Shown: positions 11,891-24,728 of the stretch, in pieces
Numbering within the stretch: position 1 is the stretch's first letter
Layout of the letters: every line of letters begins with the position of its first letter
Assembly (NCBI GenBank): GCA_029931535.1
Contig: JAQPZY010001665.1
Coordinates: 2,501,501-2,565,500 of the forward strand
Direction: 5' to 3'
DNA from: Margaritifera margaritifera
Taxonomy: Eukaryota > Mollusca > Bivalvia > Unionida > Margaritiferidae
Length of the DNA stretch: 64,000 nt
Made by a program: the position numbers and the translations under genes
Notes under the pieces: model-generated
Databases searched by the model: none
What the model was told of the DNA's origin: nothing
What the model saw: the letters and a program-made list of their open reading frames with translations, nothing else

Positions 11891-12239
11891 ACTGTACAAT
11901 ACATTGTTTTCAGTAGGGGATGGCAAGTCCAGTATTGACCTAATAGCCCATCAAGGACAAATATGGGGTAATTGTCTTAAAACTTGTAACTTTGCCTTTT
12001 ATCCCCTTACCCCCTCCCCCCGCCCAAAAAAAAATGGGGGGGGGGGCTAGATGTATTCAAGATTACTCACCGAACATTAATATTTAGTCTTATGTTTTGT
12101 CCGGGTATAGGAATAGGCATTCCCTATCCAGCAGTAAATTTACTGTAAATATCTGTTCTGATGCACAGAAAAAGACTCTGCATTATCAAAATTTAATATC
12201 CTGCCCCAATGGAAAATGTTGAAAATATTGTCAGACTTT

Positions 12240-12515
12240 TGCTATCATGATGCCACCTCAGTGATTGCAGGTAGGCCAGCCTTTGCGTTAATGTCTACCA
12301 TTATCTTTTGCTATTATGATGTCATCTCAATGATTGCAGGTAAGCCAGCCTTTGCGTTAATGTCTACCATTATCTTTTGCTATCATGATGCCACCTCAGT
12401 GATTGCAGGTAAGCCAGCCTTTGCGTTAATGTCTACCATTATCTTTTGCTATTATGATGTCATCTCAGTGATTGCAGGTAGGCCAGCCTTAGCACTAATG
12501 TTTCCCATTATCTTT
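12240..12515 (+). repeat. 69-bp tandem repeat with 138-bp higher-order unit
   Basis: Four 69-bp units. Units 1 and 3 share CATGATGCCACC and units 2 and 4 share TATGATGTCATC, so the array grew by duplicating a dimer. The 100-codon open frame across it is a by-product, as 69 is a multiple of three. Confidence 0.9.
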
Positions 12516-13267
12516 TGAAACAGAAGACTAAATTTGAAAACTGAATGGCTTGGAAAACTAACCTACATACAACTTTTACAATTAGATGGAAATCTGAATT
12601 TGAAAATCTGGAGTAGTTAAGTAGCCTGCCAGCAGACAATGAAAGTCTGGGTATTTCTCTCTTGGCCTGTCTATTCATCCATTTACTTATTCATCAGTCT
12701 GCTCTCCATGCCATTATATTGTGTTAAAAACTTCTTATTCACAAATGGAATTGGATCCTTATTTATAAAATATATATTAGGGCTACATCATCGTGTGTTA
12801 ATTTTTCCTGAATAAATTATGTTAATGTTACAGTCATTTCTTGACTTTTTATGCAGGGTACACGCTAGGGGGCGATTCAGGCGAAATAGATGCCCCAGTG
12901 CTTAACATTTCACCCAGATACTCCGAAAAAGCAAAAGTTATATCGAACCACCACCCTTAATTTGCCATTGAATGCTCTTGTATTCTGAGTACAGTATCAA
13001 CTCTCGTGTCATTTTTCTGTCCAAATAACAATGTAAAACAGTTTCAACATAATATTTGCGAGCTTATCGTCAATTCTGGTGTTGGTTTAATGAGTATTTG
13101 TGTATGCAATTCCGTTTCAATTTACGACATTCTCATCGAAATTCACACATGAAGCTTAAAAAAATAATTGACATTCCATGCATTCATACCCTAATCAAAA
13201 AACAATTATTACTCTTTGGAATTTTATTGGCTGATTTCTAGTCAGTGTGAACAATATTTTGCTTAAT

Positions 13268-13425
13268 ATTCCACCTTATCAAAGTAATGAGAGGACTTGT
13301 ACTTCATATTTCACCCTGTCAAAGTAATGAGAGGACTTGTACTTCATATTTCACTCTGCCAAAGTAATGAGAGGACTTGTACGTCATATTTCATCCTGTT
13401 AATGTAACGAAATGACTTGTACCTT
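13268..13425. repeat. 50-bp tandem repeat, about 3 copies
   Basis: AAAGTAATGAGAGGACTTGT recurs at about 13280, 13321 and 13361 with intervening CATATTTCACNCTG, and a diverged last copy follows. Confidence 0.85.
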
Positions 13426-13649
13426 GATATGTGTCACATGTTTTCGATAGTAATCTATTATTGACAATTTTTACTGCATCGAACAAAGAAATATTTTACT
13501 ATTTTCATACGATTTCATATGATTTAATCAGTATTTATTCTGTTATTTTATACTATTTGACTCAAAAGGTTAGTAAAACTGCTGTTTTAAACATTATAAA
13601 TATTGACCACTCTACTCTCATTGATGAGTAGAGCTTGGTATCTCCAGCT

Positions 13650-13755
13650 ATATTGTATCACAGTATGTATCATGACACTCGTCCCCGATACAATATGTAT
13701 CACAGTATGTATCATGACACTCGTCCCCGATACGATATGTATCACGATAGTATTG
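13650..13755. repeat. 45-bp tandem repeat, 2 copies plus ends
   Basis: CAGTATGTATCATGACACTC followed by GTCCCCGATAC recurs at about 13660 and 13704, and a partial GTATCACGATAG ends it. The GTATC/GATAC words make the array partly palindromic. Confidence 0.8.
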
Positions 13756-14807
13756 CATACACAAATTAGGCTGTAAACCGTACAAGTGTGTCCATGCCAT
13801 TGCAGAAATCTGTTGTACAATGGGTTGAATTACCGGAATGAACCGAAACAAAATTTCTTCTTTTCTCTCTTTTTTTTAATTTTTTATATGTTCTCAAGTA
13901 AACATCCTTTACTGTATAAGGTAGGTGTATTGGTAGAACTGTCATTGCAAGTGAAAATAACACTTTTTTCACCACTGGGTGACAACTTGGGGTAAAAAAA
14001 AAACAAAAAAAAAAACAGCAGTTTTCTTTTTTCTTCATTATTGAGGAAGAAAGATACAGAAAACGTAGAACAAGCAATTAAACATGTCCAACAAGAAAAC
14101 AGAATTAAGAACTTTGCAAAAACTGTTCATTATAAGTTTTCTTACAAACACATTTATATTAATTATCAAATCATCACTTTCCTCCTAAATGTTGAATAAA
14201 CAGATACCGATTAAGGCAAGAACTGAAACTCTATGCAACTTCGAGATGATATCATGAAGAATAAGTCGTCTACAAAAGCTAAGGTTACTGTAATGTATTT
14301 GAATTCAAAATGTTTAATTACTTCTTCCAAACAGTTTCATCCATTATGATTTTTTTTTTTTTAACTTCGGTTTTTTGTTTTTTGTTTTGTTTTTTTGTTT
14401 TGTTTTTTTTTTTTGGGGGGGAGGGTATTCATCGATGACTATATTGACTGTAGAGTTAGAATTAGTAGCTACAAAACATCTTACATCTTTACAAGGTCAC
14501 TGTTCATTTACAGCCTATCATGAATCCCTTATATTATAACCTTCACTTGCATGACTTATATGTTCTCTGCAACATCACTTCTGCACGCATATTAGAGGGA
14601 GGTAATGCCTGCTCCAAATAAAACGAATACAATACTTGTAAGCGTAATAGTACGTAAAGGTTGCAAGAGTACATCGAATTTTGGTGATTTTCAAGTATGC
14701 AGGATTCAAAATTAAGTCAACAGAAACCTACATGTTTGATTTTTATTGGGGTTTTTTTCCTACTGACCTTTCATAAACCTCTTGTTTCTTGTTTTAGTTA
14801 GGTGGTT

Positions 14808-14910
14808 ACCATCCGGCTTTTTGTATGGGCAACCCATCCGGCTTTTTGCATGGGCAACCCATCTGGCTTTTTGTATGGGCAACCCATCCGGCTTTTTGTA
14901 TGGGCAACAC
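14808..14910. repeat. 30-bp tandem repeat, 4 copies
   Basis: CATCCGGCTTTTTGTATGGG plus CAACC recurs at about 14811, 14837, 14867 and 14888 with single-base changes. Confidence 0.9.
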
Positions 14911-15369
14911 AGCAAGACAGGGGCTACTATATCAACTGACCGAGAACTTAAATTTATTTAGTAAATATCCATTATCCAGACTTATCTAACGACATCAAAT
15001 TATGTTATGTTAGTCAACATTATATAAATAATATCGTTGATCATGTATAATATATTATTTTCATTAGTTGAAACCTCTAGGAAGTTTGTGTTGGTATGAG
15101 TAATATTTCACTGTATTTGTGATATTATTACTTCATCAGCATAACAGCATGTCAGCTGGAATTGATTTTTATATATAAAATTACTTGTCCCATGCACAAG
15201 TGGTATTTGAAAAATACTTGTTAAGTTCCAAAACAACTCACGTAATTGTTATATTTGAATAAAAAAATAAAATACTAAAACAATATATGAATTAAATATT
15301 TTTTTCTTAATTGTATTATTCTCTTATGAAAACTGATATAAATATAGGGAGTTGATGGTATATGCTTTT

Positions 15370-17010
15370 TAACTCTGCTTGTAATTTACCAGAAGAGCTT
15401 ATCGAATATGATGTTGTCCGTCATCCGCCCATCCATTAGCACAAATTTGTTATCGCTACTCCTCCTAACTACTTGGAAAATTACCATTAAATTTTACACA
15501 AACATTCATCCTATGGTTTAGTTGGTCCTAAATGAAAATGGTGTCAGTCTGTCATAAGGTACGGTCGACACGGCAGCCATCTTTAAAACCTTGTTATCGT
15601 TACTTCTGAACGGAAATTCATACTGACTTATGATGTATAGTTGGTCCTGAATTGAAAATGGTGTCCCTCAAACATCCATTATGGCCACCACAGTGGACAT
15701 ATTGAAGATATTGTTATCGCTACTTCTCCTACATAGATGGTCATATCAGCGTTGGGTTTTCACTAAAAGACTTCTTATATCTGCTTGTTCCTAAATGAAA
15801 ATAGTGTCAATCTGGCATCCAATATGGCAGCCATCTTAAAAATCTAGTTATTGTTACTCCTAAACGGAACGTTATATCGACGTTGGATTTTCACCAGAAG
15901 ACTTCTTATAATGTCTGTTTGGTCCTAAATGAAAATGGTGCCGATCTAACATCCAATGTGGCCACATGGTAGCTATCTTGAAAATCTTGTTATCGCTCCT
16001 TGTCCTGAATAAACACATTGCTCTATATCACTCAAACCCTAACACGTGCTGCTATCTATAGTCCACGGATCATCAATGGCAAAGGTGTCAGCATCACGTG
16101 ATTTGCAGGCACATTGGCAGCTTGACGGATTTTCAGGCATAATATCCGTCACGTATCCGAATGCCATTTTATATATAAATTCAAATCGTCACAACTTAAA
16201 CGTTTTTTGACCATTTGTCTCAGTAAATGTTCCGTACTTACTAAAATGTTAACACTAATTCACACTTGGTAAGTGTCAGCATAAAATACTTTTATTTTAT
16301 ATGATGTGTTATGTGGTTATGTCTGCTCTGGCGATAGGTTAATTGATGTTCACCAAATGATATCTAGTTGGTTCTAAATGATAATGATGTCAATCGTACA
16401 ACCAATATGGCTGCCACGACTGCCGTCTTGAAAATCTTGCTATCTACACCTTCTGAATGGATGGTCGTACTGAAATTGGTTTTCGCCATGAGATTTTTAA
16501 TGATATCTAAATGGCTCTAAATAAATATGGTTCCAGTCTTACCTCCAATATCGTTGCCACAGTGGCTGATTTTGAAAATTATTTGTTAGCGATCAAGAAT
16601 ATCAGAGATGGATTGAGCACTCCGCAGTTATAAAGAAGTGGCTTATTTTGAATTCCTGAGCGTTCATTTTGTAAAGTAGAGCGTCAGACTCTTTGAGGAA
16701 TTTTTGTTAGCTCTATTGGTCATAGAACAAAAGAGCTTATGGGATGGCCTGTTGTCCGTCGTCTGACATTAGATGTCCATCGTCCGACATCCGTTAGCAC
16801 AAGTTTTTATCGCTACTCCTCCTAAACTACTTGGTGGATTGTCATGAAACTTTTCATATTCATCCCAATGTATAGTTAGTTGGTTCGAAATGAAATGGTG
16901 CTGTTCAGATATCTGTGTTCAGATATATGTTATGGCCCAAACAGGAGCCATCTTAAAAATCTTGTTATCGGTTATCCTCCTGAATGGTTGGTCATATCAA
17001 CATGGGATTT
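15370..17010 (+). repeat. Bivalve-type ~150-bp tandem/dispersed repeat family, plus orientation
   Basis: Diverged units share AAATGAAAATGGTGTC, ATGGCAGCCATCTT, AATCTTGTTATCGCTAC and GGTCATATCA, at about 15370-16010 and again at 16320-17010. The second part has the flank GAGCTTATGGGATGG with repeated GTCCGTC words. The same family occurs inverted at 32085-32420, 45950-47110 and 53640-54420. A comparable satellite called BIV160 is known from bivalves; identity with it is inferred from unit length and style only. The 300 bases between the two parts (16020-16320) show no feature I can name. Confidence 0.75.
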
Positions 17011-17432
17011 TCACTTAAAGGTAGGCCTGACTGCTGTAGGATACAGTCTGGAATCTTAAGTTGTTAGACATTTCACGTGCGCTAAGAAGACTTGACCCAC
17101 ATTCATTCCCTGGATTAGGAGATATAGCTATTTAATTGCCACCAAAACGCGACCTCCACGGAAACAGCCGAGCGACTTTTGTAACCAGCACGATACGCAC
17201 GTGCAAGCTTGTCACGTCACAAGAGGAATCCAAGTTGGCTAGCCATGGCTTATCGGTGTGACAGTCAATTAAATACGGTTAACTACCTTTGACACTTGTT
17301 TTCATTTTTATTACAATGTTTCGTTCATGTTTATTTTTAGCACTGACTTGCGTGTCAAAATCTTGCAAGAACAGCCACAAAAAGGACACTGTATGTGTTT
17401 CTGAATAATTTTCTTCACAAAAAAATAACGTG

Positions 17433-17790
17433 CAAGCCTTTTGTACAATAGTAATAGCCTTTTGTACAATAGTAATACCCTTGTGTACAATAGTAATACC
17501 CTTGTGTACAATAGTAATAGCCTTGTGTACAATAGTAATAGCCTTGTGTACAATAGTAATAGCCTTGTGTACAATAGTAATAGCCTTTTGTACAATAGTA
17601 ATAGCCTTGTGTACAATAGTAATACCCTTGTGTACAATAGTAATAGCCTTGTGTACAATAGTAATAGCCTTGTGTACAATAGTAATAGCCTTGTGTACAA
17701 TAGTAATAGCCTTTTGTACAATAGTAATAGCCTTTTGTACAATAGTAATAGCCTTGTGTACAATAGTAATAGCCTTTTGTACAATAGTAA
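17433..17790. repeat. 21-bp tandem repeat, about 17 copies
   Basis: The unit is GTACAATAGTAATAGCCTTGT, with GCC/ACC and TGT/TTT variants. Three frames (two on plus, one on minus) are open through it because neither strand holds a stop in those frames. Those open frames are not genes. Confidence 0.97.
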
Positions 17791-17920
17791 AACTTTTAGT
17801 AAAACTTAGACTGATATACTATTGATTTGATTTCTTTTTGAATTAACGACGTGTGCGTCCATTCACCATTGTCTCATCTAGGCATATATACTAGTATGCC
17901 AACCAATCAAAAACAAATCC

Positions 17921-17972
17921 GTTTTTTTTTTTTTTTTTTTTTTTTTTTGGTGGTGGTGGTGTGGGGGGGGGG
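17921..17972. repeat. Homopolymer T run followed by G run
   Basis: A run of about 27 T is followed by TGG/GGT repeats and nine or so G. Copy number in the assembly is likely uncertain here. Confidence 0.9.
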
Positions 17973-18404
17973 ACAAAACCAAAAAACTTTACCGAGAAGC
18001 CTATCTCTGAAATCTGCCGTACTATTGTTCACTATAGGATTGAGTTGCCCTCCATCGTTTAAACAGCTAACTGTCGGCTTAGTCAGCGACACCTCTATCG
18101 ATTGCCCAGCAAACAAACAATCTGTTAACTATACCTAGTCACTTTTGAATTAACTTTAGTTGGCGACACCTTCATTCATTGTTTGATAAAGAAACAATCT
18201 GTAAACTAGACATAGTGACCTCCGAGTGTTACTTCGTTAAGATATTTATTTTTGCAGTTTCATGGACAAACAATTAAAGACAATTTAATAAAATGATATT
18301 TTGATATATTCTATGAACGATGTCCGGGTGCTCATATTAGAACATGTGCGGGTCAAAACCTTTCAATTCCCAGACGTGTCCAACAAATACATTGATTTCA
18401 GGAA

Positions 18405-18407
<3 letters not shown>

Positions 18408-18471
<64 letters not shown>
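18408..18471. repeat. (TA)n microsatellite
   Basis: Uninterrupted AT/TA dinucleotides over about 64 bp. Confidence 0.97.
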
Positions 18472-18475
<4 letters not shown>

Positions 18476-18791
18476 TATGAAAGAAGATAAATCACACCAA
18501 TATTAACAGATAATCTAGCAACTAAGTGCTCCAAGTTTTTCTTTCCCCTCTGAAGTTTCAATACGTTTTTGAATTTGCATTTTTACAAGCTGACATATTT
18601 CAGTTATCGTGTGAGCGATATAAGGCCTACTTGGGGTTCTTGTTCCTATAACTGCTTATATTTCAAATCAGACTAACCACATTTGTGAATTCGCGTATCT
18701 TACCATTGATAATAAAGAATACATTGTTTAGTTCACACAGTCTCTCAATTGCTTGCTTTGAGAAAATCTTAAATGGTGATTATATGAAGTC

Positions 18792-19022
18792 ATTTTCACC
18801 ATCCTGAATTGCTATTAGTCATTTTCAAATCACCATCTTGAATTGCTATTAGTCATTTTCAAATCACCGTCCTGAATTGCTATTAGTCATTTTTAATCAC
18901 CATCCTGAATTGCTATTAGTAATTTTCAAATCACCATCCTGAATTGCTATTAGCCATTTTCAAATCACCATCCTGAATTGCTATTAGTCATTTTCAAATC
19001 ACCATCCTGAATTGCTATTTTG
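18792..19022. repeat. 36-bp tandem repeat, about 6.5 copies
   Basis: The unit is TTGCTATTAGTCATTTTCAA followed by ATCACCATCCTGAA, with single-base variants and one 2-bp deletion. Confidence 0.93.
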
Positions 19023-19635
19023 AGGCAAAGTTAGCTTGTGGCAAATTATTTAGTGAATTAAGTTTCTGTTAAATCTACTCCATCATGGACTCAAAAGTGA
19101 AGTGCCACCTTTAACATGCTTTGACGCGTGATTTCTCAGTAATCTGAAGATCACTTCTTCACATTTGTATGCAATCTACTGATGCATTTAAAGCAGTATT
19201 TTTGCTGCATGAAAAATTACTATTCAGCATTAAGGTGATGCCCAGAATCTACATAGAATGTTATCATATGCTATGTATATGAAATATTTTTTAAAAATCG
19301 GAAAATTGAGAGGCCAAGACACCACCCTAGGAAGGCAGGATGTGGCGCCCTGCTAAAGTCAGCCTGGGACGACACAAATATAGGATATACCTTGTATATA
19401 CGTCCGTCTTCTCTCTGATCGTTTCTAGGTGCATGTGTCAATGTTGTGGCCTAGTCATGTCTTTTGTTGAAAAATGTTTAATTTTTTTTTTCTTCCTATT
19501 GCATTAGCAGGTAGGGAAACGTCGGCATCTTTTTCTGGCATTAAATGCGCCAAAAACAATATAATGGGGAGCATTTCGTAGAACTGTTTGCTGGCAAGAC
19601 ATAGTCTAAGTCTAAGTAATCTATTGTTTTCATTT

Positions 19636-20252
19636 TTGGACAATACAGTGCTTCCTCACTAGAAAGCTGTACAGGGTTTTTGGACAATACAGTGCTTCCT
19701 CACTAGAAAGCTGTACAGGGTTTTTGGACAATACAGTGCTTCCTCACTAGAAATCTGTACAGGGTTTTTGGACAATACAGTGCTTCCTCACTAGAAATCT
19801 GTACAGGGGAGTCATATAAATATACTGCGTTATAATACAGTGTTTCCTCACTAGAAAGCTGTACAGGGGAGTCATATAAATATACTGCGTTATAATACAG
19901 TGCTTCCTCACTAGAAAGCTGTACAGGGGAGTCATATAAATATACTGCGTTATAATACAGTGCTTCCTCACTAGAAAGCTGTACAGGGGAGTCATATAAA
20001 TATACTGCGTTATAATACAGTGCTTCCTCATTAGAAAGCTGTACAGGGTAGTCATACAAATATACCGCGTTATAATACAGTGCTTCCTCACTAGAAAGCT
20101 GTACAGGGGAGTCATACAAATCTACTGCGTTATAATACAGTGCTTCCTCACTAGAAAGCTGTACAGAGGAGTCATATAAATATACTGCATTATAATACAG
20201 TGCTTCCTCACTAGAAAGCTGTACAGGGGAGTCATACAAATATACTGCGTTA
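19636..20252. repeat. Composite tandem array with 45-bp and 60-bp units
   Basis: All units share ATACAGTGCTTCCTCACTAG followed by AAAGCTGTACAGGG. The first four units (19636-19808) use a short spacer, TTTTGGACA. The next eight (19808-20252) use a longer spacer, AGTCATATAAATATACTGCG. The 178-codon minus frame is a by-product of the 60-bp period. Confidence 0.95.
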
Positions 20253-20774
20253 TAAGCGAAATTGTCTTATTCGGAGTTAGGTTAGATATCAAAACTACAT
20301 CCATCCCAAAAATGGAATCCATGACATATTCGCGTTATATTGTTATGTATAATTTTTACATATTTACCTTTTGTCATACATATTTAACTTTGTCCTTGAT
20401 GTAGGATGTAAAGAAGTTGTTTACTTATAATTCGAGGTCAGGGTTGCGTTCATTTGCAATTAGATTGGTTTTTCTACTAGAAACACTGATTTTCGTCATG
20501 TAGACATGATTTTTTCTAGAAAATTCTGTCAGGTTTCTTGTGTTTATATATAGGGAGTTTGGTAAACACTATTTCATTCTTGTTCTAATAGTCAGTCTAT
20601 GAAGAATCATTTTAATAATCAGTAGTTTATAGTTGTGTTGTGAAAATTAGAGCAAATTCAAAGAGAGGAATTATTTATTTAAAATATCCATTGGATTACT
20701 AAAGTGCTCATCCTCATTTTGGATTGATGCATGACTTTGGAATTTTTGTGAATTCATTCAAACATATTCTGGAT

Positions 20775-20870
20775 TACATCATTCAGGCATATCAGGGCAT
20801 TCAAGACTACTGGCACATCAGGACATTCAAGACTACTGACACATCAGGACATTCAAGGCTACTGGAATTC
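20775..20870. repeat. 30-bp tandem repeat, 3 copies
   Basis: CATCAGGACATTCAAGACTA followed by CTGACA recurs three times with small changes. Confidence 0.85.
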
Positions 20871-21617
20871 ATTCGGAACATTATATATTTTTGGACTTGT
20901 GATCAGGACACTTAGGATTATTTGGACTTTAATTCACGTTATCGTTATTGTAATTTTGAATTTTCACTTTAATTGTCTATAAATAAATTGCTTGTTGATT
21001 TTACTTGATTTTGTTGGTTTCACTTTCTTTCTGTTACATATTTTTAGACCATATAGTCGTAACAATATAAGGGGTACTTTATAGTGACAGAACACTGTAT
21101 TCTCAAAGGGTTGTGTTGCTTTAAAAAAAGAAATAATACTATCTTCCTGCACTTATCTGAAAAGGTCAGTCTGATTATGGTGAATACTATTCATTCTCAT
21201 AAGCAAAATAAACATTTATAAAATTCTAAACAGGGTTTCAAAGGAAAATTAAGATGATATTTCCCTTTTACCTATAATTTTTGTTACAAAAATGGTTTCA
21301 TGGCCATTATCGGGAATTCCATGCTGAAAAAAATCCATAGGTTTAACATAACTGTGGTTCTATGGCCTCAATGGAAATTTAACATTAAGGCCAAAAAAAT
21401 GGTTTCAAAAATGTCTCAATAATTTTACTGTGTGTATGTTGATCAGGGTGAGTACAGCATTGTCTGATCAGCAGATCTGGGTCTACACTGTTCGCATTGG
21501 TATGGGTTATGACCTTATGACTGTCCCATGAATGTGGTGCTATGGTCAATTATATTTTTGGACTTTTCAATTTTTTATTTCATAATTGTCCCAAAGGCAA
21601 CAATGTTCCAGTTATCA

Positions 21618-22500
21618 GGATATGGTGGATCAGTGGTTAGAATGCTAAATTCATGATCGAAAGGTTCCAATCCATCAGATCTGACCGGATCACCTATCGT
21701 AGTGTGTCCTTGGGCAAGGCGCTTTACTCCAATTGCCATGTCCTTGGGCAAGGCGCTTTACTCCAATTGCCATGCCCTTGGACAAGGCGCTTTACTCCAA
21801 TTGCCATGTCCTTGGGCAAGGCACTTTACTCCAATTGCCATGTCCTTGGGCAAGGCACTTTACTCCAATTGCCATGTCCTTGGGCAAGGCGCTTTACTCC
21901 AATTGCCATGCCCATAGGCAAGGCACTTTACTCCAATTGCCATGTCCTTGGGCAAGGCACTTTACTCCAATTGCCATGTCCTTGGGCAAGGCACTTTACT
22001 CCAATTGCCATGTCCTTGGGCAAGGCGTTTTACTCCAATTGCCATGCCCATAGGCAAGGCGCTTTACTCCAATTACCATGTCCTTGGGCAAGGCACTTTA
22101 CTCCAATTGACATGTTCTTGGGCAAGGCACTTTACTCCAATTGCCATGTCCTTGGGCAAGGCACTTTACTCCAATTCACATGTCCTTGGGCAAGGCGCTT
22201 TACTCCAATTGCCATGTCCTTGGCCAAGGCACTTTACTCCAATTGACATGTTCTTGGGCAAGGCACTTTACTCCAATTGCTATGTCCTTGGGCAAGGCAC
22301 TTTACTCCAATTCACATGTCCTTGGGCAAGGCACTTTACTCCAATTGCCATGTCCTTGGGCAAGGCACTTTACTCCAATTGACATGTCCTTGGGCAAGGC
22401 ACTTTACTCCAATTGACATGTCCTTGGGCAAGGCACTTTACTCCAATTGCCTTGGTACTCAATAACCTTCTTGTATTGCTGTGCTGTAAAACCAAACCAA
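21618..22500 (+). mobile_element. tRNA-derived SINE (family 1) with internally expanded core
   Basis: The head GTGGATCAGTGGTTAGAATG (A-box-like) and a B-box-like GGTTCCAATCC lie at 21627-21672. The core TGTCCTTGGGCAAGGC follows at 21705, and the tail GTATTGCTGTGCTGTAAAACC ends near 22490. The same head-core-tail order is seen in single-core copies at 30044 and 48050. Here the 34-bp core is repeated about 22 times. Several frames are open across the array but none is a gene. Confidence 0.9.
21705..22455 (+). repeat. 34-bp tandem repeat, about 22 copies (SINE core)
   Basis: The unit is TGTCCTTGGGCAAGGCACTT followed by TACTCCAATTGCCA. The main variable base is GGCACTTT versus GGCGCTTT, and occasional units read GCCCATAGGC or GACATGTTC, which lets sub-blocks of units be recognised. 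Confidence 0.96.
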
Positions 22501-23034
22501 ATCCCAGCAATGTCGTACGAAAGTTTGTTTTTTTTTTTTTTCGTTTTTTTTTTCTTTCTTTGTTTTCTGTAAAGTGTGTTCACCATCTCAAAAAGAAAAA
22601 TGACAACTTTAAAAGATCTACTTGACCTTATAATGTTTGTTTTGATACAGTTCCATCACTTATTTTACAATGAAGGTGAAGTGAATCCACAGGTTCTACA
22701 GAGATAGTTGTACATTAAAGTTATCCAACCCAAAACTCATTAAGTTTTGAGCACTATGCACATTTAGTAAATCTGTTTTTGCTGCAAGAAATATAAGATG
22801 CGGCAACATTTTCACGAACCTGATCCAGTGTGTATGTGTGTGTATGTGTATGCTTTAGATATACATGAGTATTGCCATTAATACATCGCTGATTTATTGT
22901 TATGGTTACATCCCACATAGCCATGTGCGACCGTTCTTTTTTCTTTTTAATGCGAGTGAAGGGACATAACTCGTACAAAATTAGCGTTTTTGACATGTAA
23001 GAGTTGTCTTCTTAGTATCAACTAGAACTGCGGT

Positions 23035-23270
23035 TTTGTGGGGTTTAATGCTATTTTTCAGAGCATGATAGGCTATACATGGCGGCCAGTATATTTGATG
23101 GAGGAAGACCCCGAGAAGAACCAGCGACCCACGGAAAGCTACTGGCAAACTTGCTCACATACCCACGTTGGTCGATCTGAGACTCGAACTCACGCGGACA
23201 GAGGTGATAAAGCTGTCAGTGATCTGTAAGGCGAGCGTCTTAGTCCACTCCGCCACTCGAGGCCCCTTTA
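23035..23270 (-). mobile_element. tRNA-derived SINE (family 2), copy 1
   Basis: Read on minus, the head is GAGTGGCGGAGTGGACTAAG with a later B-box GTTCGAGTCTC (leucine/serine-tRNA-like). The body GTAGCTTTCCGTGGGTCGC and GTTCTTCTCGGGG follows, and the tail is ATTAAACCCCAC. This body is of the kind common in mollusc SINEs. The open frame at 23038 is within it. Confidence 0.85.
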
Positions 23271-23859
23271 TAGACAGATGAAGAGACATCATCAATTCCA
23301 TAGGCCAGAATGGCTTTGTCATTGATAAGTCCTACTATCGCATGTTTAAGGAAATTATTAAAGATATGTGAACATTACGCATTTGAGGATATTATTTATA
23401 ATACACAAAAATCGATATGCGTATTTTTTTTTTCCAGTCACATTACTATCTCCTCCTTCTGTACTTATTGATAGTCGTGCTCTTCCATATATCAACAGTG
23501 ATATTTATTTGGGTCATATTTTAAAATCCAGTCAATCAGAAGTTTGAAAGTTGCAAGTATTGCCATATTAAAGTGACTAAAACATTTGTAATGTATATGT
23601 TATCACGTGAATTGTGAATTATTTTAAGACATTTTATATATTCAGTGCCAATATTCACACATGATTTTAAATTTATATTTTGTATTTTTAGCTTTTTGAT
23701 CATATATGTATGGCATAGAAAAGAATATAGCAGCTATGTGCTCTAAGCTTTTTTTTCCCTCTCTACAGTTTCAATATGTGTTTAAATTTGCATTCACAAG
23801 TTGACATATGTCAACAAAAAAGTTGAGTGATATCAGGTCCACTTGAGCCTCTTGTTTGT

Positions 23860-24400
23860 AAAATTGGTTATATTTCATGACAGAGCAGCATCTTTGTTAC
23901 ATTTCTATTTACAGCCGCCATATTGTATGGTTGATTGTTATCATTTATACAAATTTAAAAGGACTTTATGTCAGGATGGTTTCTGTAAAATTTTGTCAAA
24001 TTCTGTTTGTTTTTTGTTTTTGTTTTTTTTAAAGTCTTCTAAGGTGTGTTCTGTATTAAAAAGGGCAGCCATATTGGCATTTGTAAAATCTCAAAAGGTT
24101 GAATATAATCCATTCTGGAGAATGATATAGAGGTAACAGTGACCTAATTTGTATGAGGGGTATAGTATTTCTCATGATTGCACCTACATAATAAGTAACA
24201 AGACTCTCAAAGCAATTGTGTTAGAATTTGAGGTTAACACAGATTTTATAACCTGTGGAGTACAGAATATCAGTTAAGGCAACATGCATGACTTTGTAAG
24301 CAAGTGTTTAAAACAATGGTTAACACAGAGATCACCAAGCATGAAATATAGGTCACAGTGACCAAGTTTTGACTGAAGGGTGCAATATTCTCCATTATAC
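23860..24400 (+). repeat. Dispersed repeat, same family as 40560-41470
   Basis: Words such as ACAGCCGCCATATTG, TTTATACAAATTTAAAAGG, GTCAGGATGGTTTCTG and GTCAAATTCTGTT recur here and several times at 40560-41470. The second half (24130-24400) repeats the theme GGTAACAGTGACC / GGTCACAGTGACC. Confidence 0.65.
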
Positions 24401-24499
24401 ATCTAAATAACATGTTACATTGCTACAAGCAATACGAGTGGGTGTGAGAGAGCTGAATACAAATACCCAAGTTTTGATAACAGATTCATAGACAGATGA

Positions 24500-24728
24500 T
24501 TTTGTTTTCTGGGTTTAAAGCCCTTTTTCAGCACATAACAGGCTATACGTTACAGGCAGTATACCTGGTTGAGGAAAAACCAGGGAAGAAGCACAGACCC
24601 ACGGAAAGCTACTGACAAGCTTTCTTACATACCCACATTGGCCAAGCCCGAGACTCGAACAGAGGTGATAAAGCTGTCAGTGATCTGTAAGGATGAGTGC
24701 CTTAGTCCACTCGCCCACCCAGGGCCCC
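24500..24728 (-). mobile_element. tRNA-derived SINE (family 2), copy 2 with 15-bp target duplication
   Basis: Same head and body as the copy at 23035, with a short deletion around the B-box. It is flanked by TTCATAGACAGATGA at 24485-24499 and 24729-24743, a perfect 15-bp target site duplication of the length produced by LINE-mediated insertion. Confidence 0.88.

Noticed and set aside
17430..17825. Repetitive frames on both strands, and a C-terminal CPFCGCSCK stretch on minus (17311-17430) resembling a zinc finger
   Set aside because: The bulk is a 21-bp array. The cysteine-rich tail has the wrong spacing for C2H2 and no histidines, so it is not supported as a finger.
19703..20239. 178-codon minus-strand frame
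   Set aside because: It is a by-product of the 60-bp tandem repeat.
21653..22465. Several overlapping frames of 60-197 codons
   Set aside because: They run through the expanded 34-bp SINE core in shifting frames, so they are repeat artefacts.
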